Positions 60,620 to 64,000 of a stretch of 64,000 nt of DNA are shown here, one piece after another. A program made the translations under genes and the position numbers. Numbering within the stretch: position 1 is the first letter of the stretch; each line of letters begins with the position of its first letter. Below the pieces are notes generated by a model. The model saw only the letters and a program-made list of their open reading frames with translations, was not told where the DNA came from and searched no databases. The DNA is from Amaurobius ferox (Eukaryota > Arthropoda > Arachnida > Araneae > Amaurobiidae), in assembly GCA_951213105.1 (NCBI GenBank), contig OX578133.1, positions 144,908,051-144,972,050 on the forward strand. Reading direction: 5' to 3'.

Positions 60620-62115
60620 TAGCGCGCGGGAAGTTAGCGGTAGGCCCGGGTACGATTCCCGCCACTGCCAAAACTGCCGAAGTGTTCACGCGGAATACGA
60701 TCACGTTAAACATGTGGGCCCGTAAGTCCTTCCGAGAGGTTGGTGGTAGGGAAAGGAGGGTACGGTCCCTGTGGATGCCTCCTTCACAGGGTTCCCGTCT
60801 AAATTGGGTGAATATAAAGAAAGTTGCGGAGGGCGAGGCAGCCCAGTGGTTAGCGCTCAGGAATTGCACTCGGTAGGCCCGGGTTCGATTCCCGCCACTT
60901 CCAAAACTGCCGCCGTGTTCACGCGGAGTACGATCACGATAAACATGTGGGTCCGGAAGTCCTTCCGAGAGGTTGGTGGTAGGGGAAGGAGGGTACGGTC
61001 CCTGTGGATGCCTCCCTCACAGGGTTCCCGTCTAAATTGGGTGAATATAAAGAAAGTTGCGGAGGGCGAGGCAGCCCAGTGGTTAGCGCTCAGGAATTGC
61101 ACTCGGTAGGCCCGGGTTCGATTCCCGCCACTTCCAAAACTGCCGCCGTGTTCACGCGGAGTACGATCACGATAAACATGTGGGTCCGGAAGTCCTTCCG
61201 AGAGGTTGGTGGTAGGGGAAGGAGGGTACGGTCCCTGTGGATGCCTCTCCCACTGGGTTCCGTTCTAAATTGGGTAAATAAAAAGAATGTTATGGAGATA
61301 GTCGCTGGGGGCGAAGAAGCCCAGTGGTTAGCGCGCGGGAATTGCACTCAGTAGGCCCGGGTTCGATTCCCAAAATTGCCGCCGTGTTTACGCGGAGTAC
61401 GATCACGTTAAACATGTGGGTCCGTGAGTCCTTCCGAGAAGTTGGTGGTAGGGGAAGGAGGGTACGGTCTAAATTGGATGAATAAAAAGAAAGTTATGGA
61501 GATTGTCGCGTAGGGCAAAGTAGCCCAATGGTTAGCGCGCGGAAATTGCACTCGGTAGGCCCGGGTTCGATTCCCAAAATTGCCGCCGTGTTTACGCGGA
61601 GTACGATCACGTTAAACATGTGGGTCTGTAAGTCCTTCCGAGAGGTTGGTGGTAGGGGAAGAAGCGTACGGTCCCTGTGGATGCTTCTCCCACTTGGTTC
61701 CGGTCTAAATTGGGTGAATAAAAAGAAAGTTATGAAGAATATCGCGGAGGGTGAAGTACCCCAGTGGTTAGTGCGCGGGATTTGCACTTGGTAGGCCCGG
61801 TTTCGATTCCCAAAATTGCCGAATAAAAATAAAGTTATGGAGATTGTCGCGGATGGCACGGTAGCCCAGTGGTTAGCGCGCGGGAATTTCACTCGGTAGG
61901 CCCGGGTTCGATTCCCGCCATTGCCAAAACTGCAGCCGTGTTCACGCGGAGTACGATCACGTTAAACGTGTGGGACTGCAAGTCCTTCCGAGAGTTTTGT
62001 TGTAGGGGAAGGAGGGTACGGTCTCTTTGGATGCCTCCCCCATTGGGTTCCGGTCTAAATTGTGTGGCACTTCCTGGCCTTCCAAGCAGTTACCTTACAC
62101 CTTTCTGGTAGGTCG
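60620..62115 (+). repeat. SINE module array B (7 tRNA-like heads)
   Basis: Box B-like sites near 60,650, 60,880, 61,113, 61,352, 61,562, 61,799 and 61,905. Two adjacent modules (60,827-61,059 and 61,060-61,292) are almost identical, with a 233-bp period, indicating very recent unequal exchange. Several modules have CCCAAAATTGCC in place of CCCGCCACTGCC after box B. The final one keeps the complete tail. Confidence 0.85.
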
Positions 62116-62183
62116 CGCCAACGAGTTTGCCACGGTCAGAATTTTCAAGGGTAGCGAACAGGCTGGTCGCCAAAGGCGGCTAG

Positions 62184-64000
62184 TCTATATAATAAAAGGC
62201 AATGTCTGTGTGTGTGTGTGTGTGTCAGTCTTATACACTATACGTTTCGCGACCGCGCGTCGGAGAGCTACGAAATTTGGCAATCGGAGACCTGGGGGGG
62301 GGGGGGGGAAGGGGACACGTGAAAACCGATTTTCAAAATTCTAATTATTTTTTTATTTATTTAATGTTTTATGCGATTTCGACCTTTTTTTGCCCTTTTT
62401 GCCCTTTTTTCTCCACGATCCAGACGTCGTAGAAAAAAACAACTCACACCATCGGAAAGAGCAGACAATTGCGAGTAAAAATATATCAATTTCAAATCTC
62501 CATTTCGATTTCTAATATTTTTTAAAGATTTTAAAACAAAAGTCACTTTTGGCTCAAAAAAACGATTTTTGGTTTTTAAATTCTCGCATAGTAAAAAGTA
62601 CTCATAATTTCGACTAATAATTTACATTTTTAGAAAGCTGAAATATCTGGCATTCTTACAAGTCTAATCTGGTCCAGAAATAATGAAAATTGCCTTCAGG
62701 ATCGCAATTTTAAAGACGTCATGATTTTAAATTTCTCGGCATTCCGCTCGGCGTGCCGCTTCGTTTCTCCCGCGCTGAAGCAGGGAAGGTGGTGGGTGGG
62801 GACGTCAAGGTGGAGGTGACGTCACGGTTCTGAATAGAGCTCCTTTGCTCTATATAAATTATTATATTTATATTTTAAATGATGGGACGATCTGGATTTT
62901 TTAAATGTATATTTTAACTTTTGGATATTTTAAATGGATATTTTAATTTTATGGATATTTTAAATGATGGAACAATGAAACAATGGAATGAGGATGATGG
63001 AATTAAGCATATGGTCATTTTAAATTGCAAATTAGCGCGCGGGAAGTTAGCGGTAGGCCCGGGTTCGATTCCCGCCACTGCCAAAACTGCCGCCGTGTTT
63101 ACGTGGAATACGATCACGTTAAATATGTGGGTCCGTAAGTCCTTCCGAGAGGTTGGTGGTAGGGGAAGGAGGATACGGCCCCTGTGGATGCCTCCCCCAC
63201 TGGGTTCCCGTCTAAATTGGGTGAATATGTAGAAAGTTATGGAGATTGTCGCGGAGGGCGCGGCAGCCCAGTGGTTAGCGCGCGGGAATTGCACTCAGTA
63301 GGCCCGGGTTCGATTCCCGCCACTGCCAAAACTTACGCCACGTTCACGCAGAGTACGATCACGTTAAACATGTGGGTTCGTGAGTCCTTCCGAGAGGTTG
63401 GTGGTAGGGGAAGGAGGGTACGGTCTAAATTGGGTGAATAAAAAGAAAGTTATGGAGATTGTCGCGGAGGGCGAAGTAGCCCAGTGGTTAGCGCGCGGGA
63501 ATTGCACGCGGTAGGCCCGGGTTCGATTTCCGCCACTGACATGGAGTACGATCACGTTAAACATATGGGTCCGTATGTTTTTCCGAGAGGTTGGTGGTAG
63601 GGGAAGGAGGGTACGTTCCCTGTGGATGCCTCCCCCACTGGGTTCCGGTCTAAATTGGGTGGCACATCCTGGCCGTCCAACCAGTTACCAGGCCCGGGTT
63701 CGATTCCCAAAATTGCCGCCGTGTTTACGCGGAGTACGAGCACGTTAAACATGTGGGTCCGTGAGTCCTTCCGAGAAGTTGGTGGTAGGGGAAGGAGGGT
63801 ACGGTCTAAATTGGATGAATAAAAAGAAAGTTATGGAGATTGTCGCGTAGGGCAAAGTAGCCCAATGGTTAGCGCGTGGAAATTGCACTCGGTAGGCCCG
63901 GGTTCGATTCCCAAAATTGCCGCCGTGTTTACGCGGAGTACGATCACGTTAAACATGTGGGTCTGTAAGTCCTTCCGAGAGGTTGGTGGTAGGGGAAGAA
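62184..64000 (+). mobile_element. Second Helitron-like unit, head to tail, cut by the window end
   Basis: TCTATATAATAAAAGGCAAT, TG run, CGTTTCGCGACCGCGCGTCG and the following ~650 bp nearly identical to 57,309-57,990, then SINE modules matching 58,690-59,250. It continues past the window. Confidence 0.6.
63025..64000 (+). repeat. SINE module array C (at least 5 heads, cut by the window end)
   Basis: Box B sites near 63,065, 63,307, 63,521, 63,694 and 63,899. The first modules are close copies of 58,800-59,250. The one at 63,691 lacks its head, joining AACCAGTTACC directly to AGGCCCGGGTTCGATTCC. Confidence 0.85.

Larger units (their letters stand above)
57309..62183 (+). mobile_element. Helitron-like unit carrying SINE arrays (4,875 bp)
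   Basis: Starts A|TCTTAAATAATAAAAGGCA with a TG run, and ends CGCCAAAGGCG (hairpin), then GCTAG. The next base begins a second copy of the same 5' end (TCTATATAATAAAAGGCA). This gives a direct CTAG|TC junction, as expected of head-to-tail Helitrons. The hairpin sits closer to CTAG than the usual ~10 nt, so Helitron identity is probable, not certain. A ~610-bp block (57,475-58,010) is repeated at 58,092-58,600. No transposition proteins. Confidence 0.6.

Noticed and set aside
58682..63822. About twenty open frames of 60-160 codons
   Set aside because: Shadows of the SINE modules; frames differ between modules and overlap on both strands.

Overview
The window looks like a stretch of a large, AT-rich arthropod nuclear genome. 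The evidence is spliceosomal introns, one intact multi-exon gene, long AT and AC microsatellites, and a dense mix of eukaryotic transposons (Helitron, hAT, Tc1/mariner, MITEs, LINE, LTR, tRNA-SINE, 5S-derived sequence). A chelicerate such as a spider is my best guess, because the flavin-containing monooxygenase is full length with a C-terminal hydrophobic tail. That placement is an inference with no marker behind it. There is no sign of a prokaryotic replicon: no operons and no CRISPR array.

The only confidently complete protein gene is a flavin-containing monooxygenase (FMO) on the minus strand. Its three coding exons are 43118-42795, 40832-40533 and 31477-30491. All junctions are GT-AG and phase 0, and the joined reading frame is 536 codons. 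Intron 1 (1.96 kb) carries a hAT element with a perfect 8-bp target duplication. Intron 2 (9.06 kb) carries a split ~155-bp tandem array, a ~3-kb inverted-repeat element, and a ~115-bp tandem array interrupted by a 522-bp solo LTR. A ~40-bp repeat lies over the 3' untranslated region. A ~30-bp minisatellite with a perfect 34-bp palindrome lies upstream.

Layout. 0.65-7.2 kb: a giant foldback repeat. 7.2-14.7 kb: mostly unassigned, with one convincing isolated exon (7936-8004), a MITE, a short tandem repeat and a Helitron. 15.5-20.1 kb: an inverted-repeat (family Y) fragment with a long AC array, a MITE inside a TA array, then alternating tRNA-SINE and 5S rRNA units. 20.8-28.1 kb: a LINE 3' end, then several Helitrons including a head-to-tail junction and a nested insertion. 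28.1-30 kb: a second MITE next to a TA array. 30.4-43.3 kb: the FMO gene. 43.3-45.5 kb: minisatellite and two broken Tc1 elements. 45.8-51 kb: a 2.57-kb tandem segmental duplication. 51.2-56.8 kb: half of a family Y element containing the second, larger copy of the 23-kb Helitron. 57.3-64 kb: two Helitron-like units placed head to tail, loaded with at least 17 tRNA-derived SINE modules.

The FMO would act alone in xenobiotic or amine/sulfide oxidation at the ER. Everything else is mobile or repetitive DNA. All alignments behind the repeat calls were made by eye, so repeat boundaries are approximate unless I state target-site or terminal-motif evidence.
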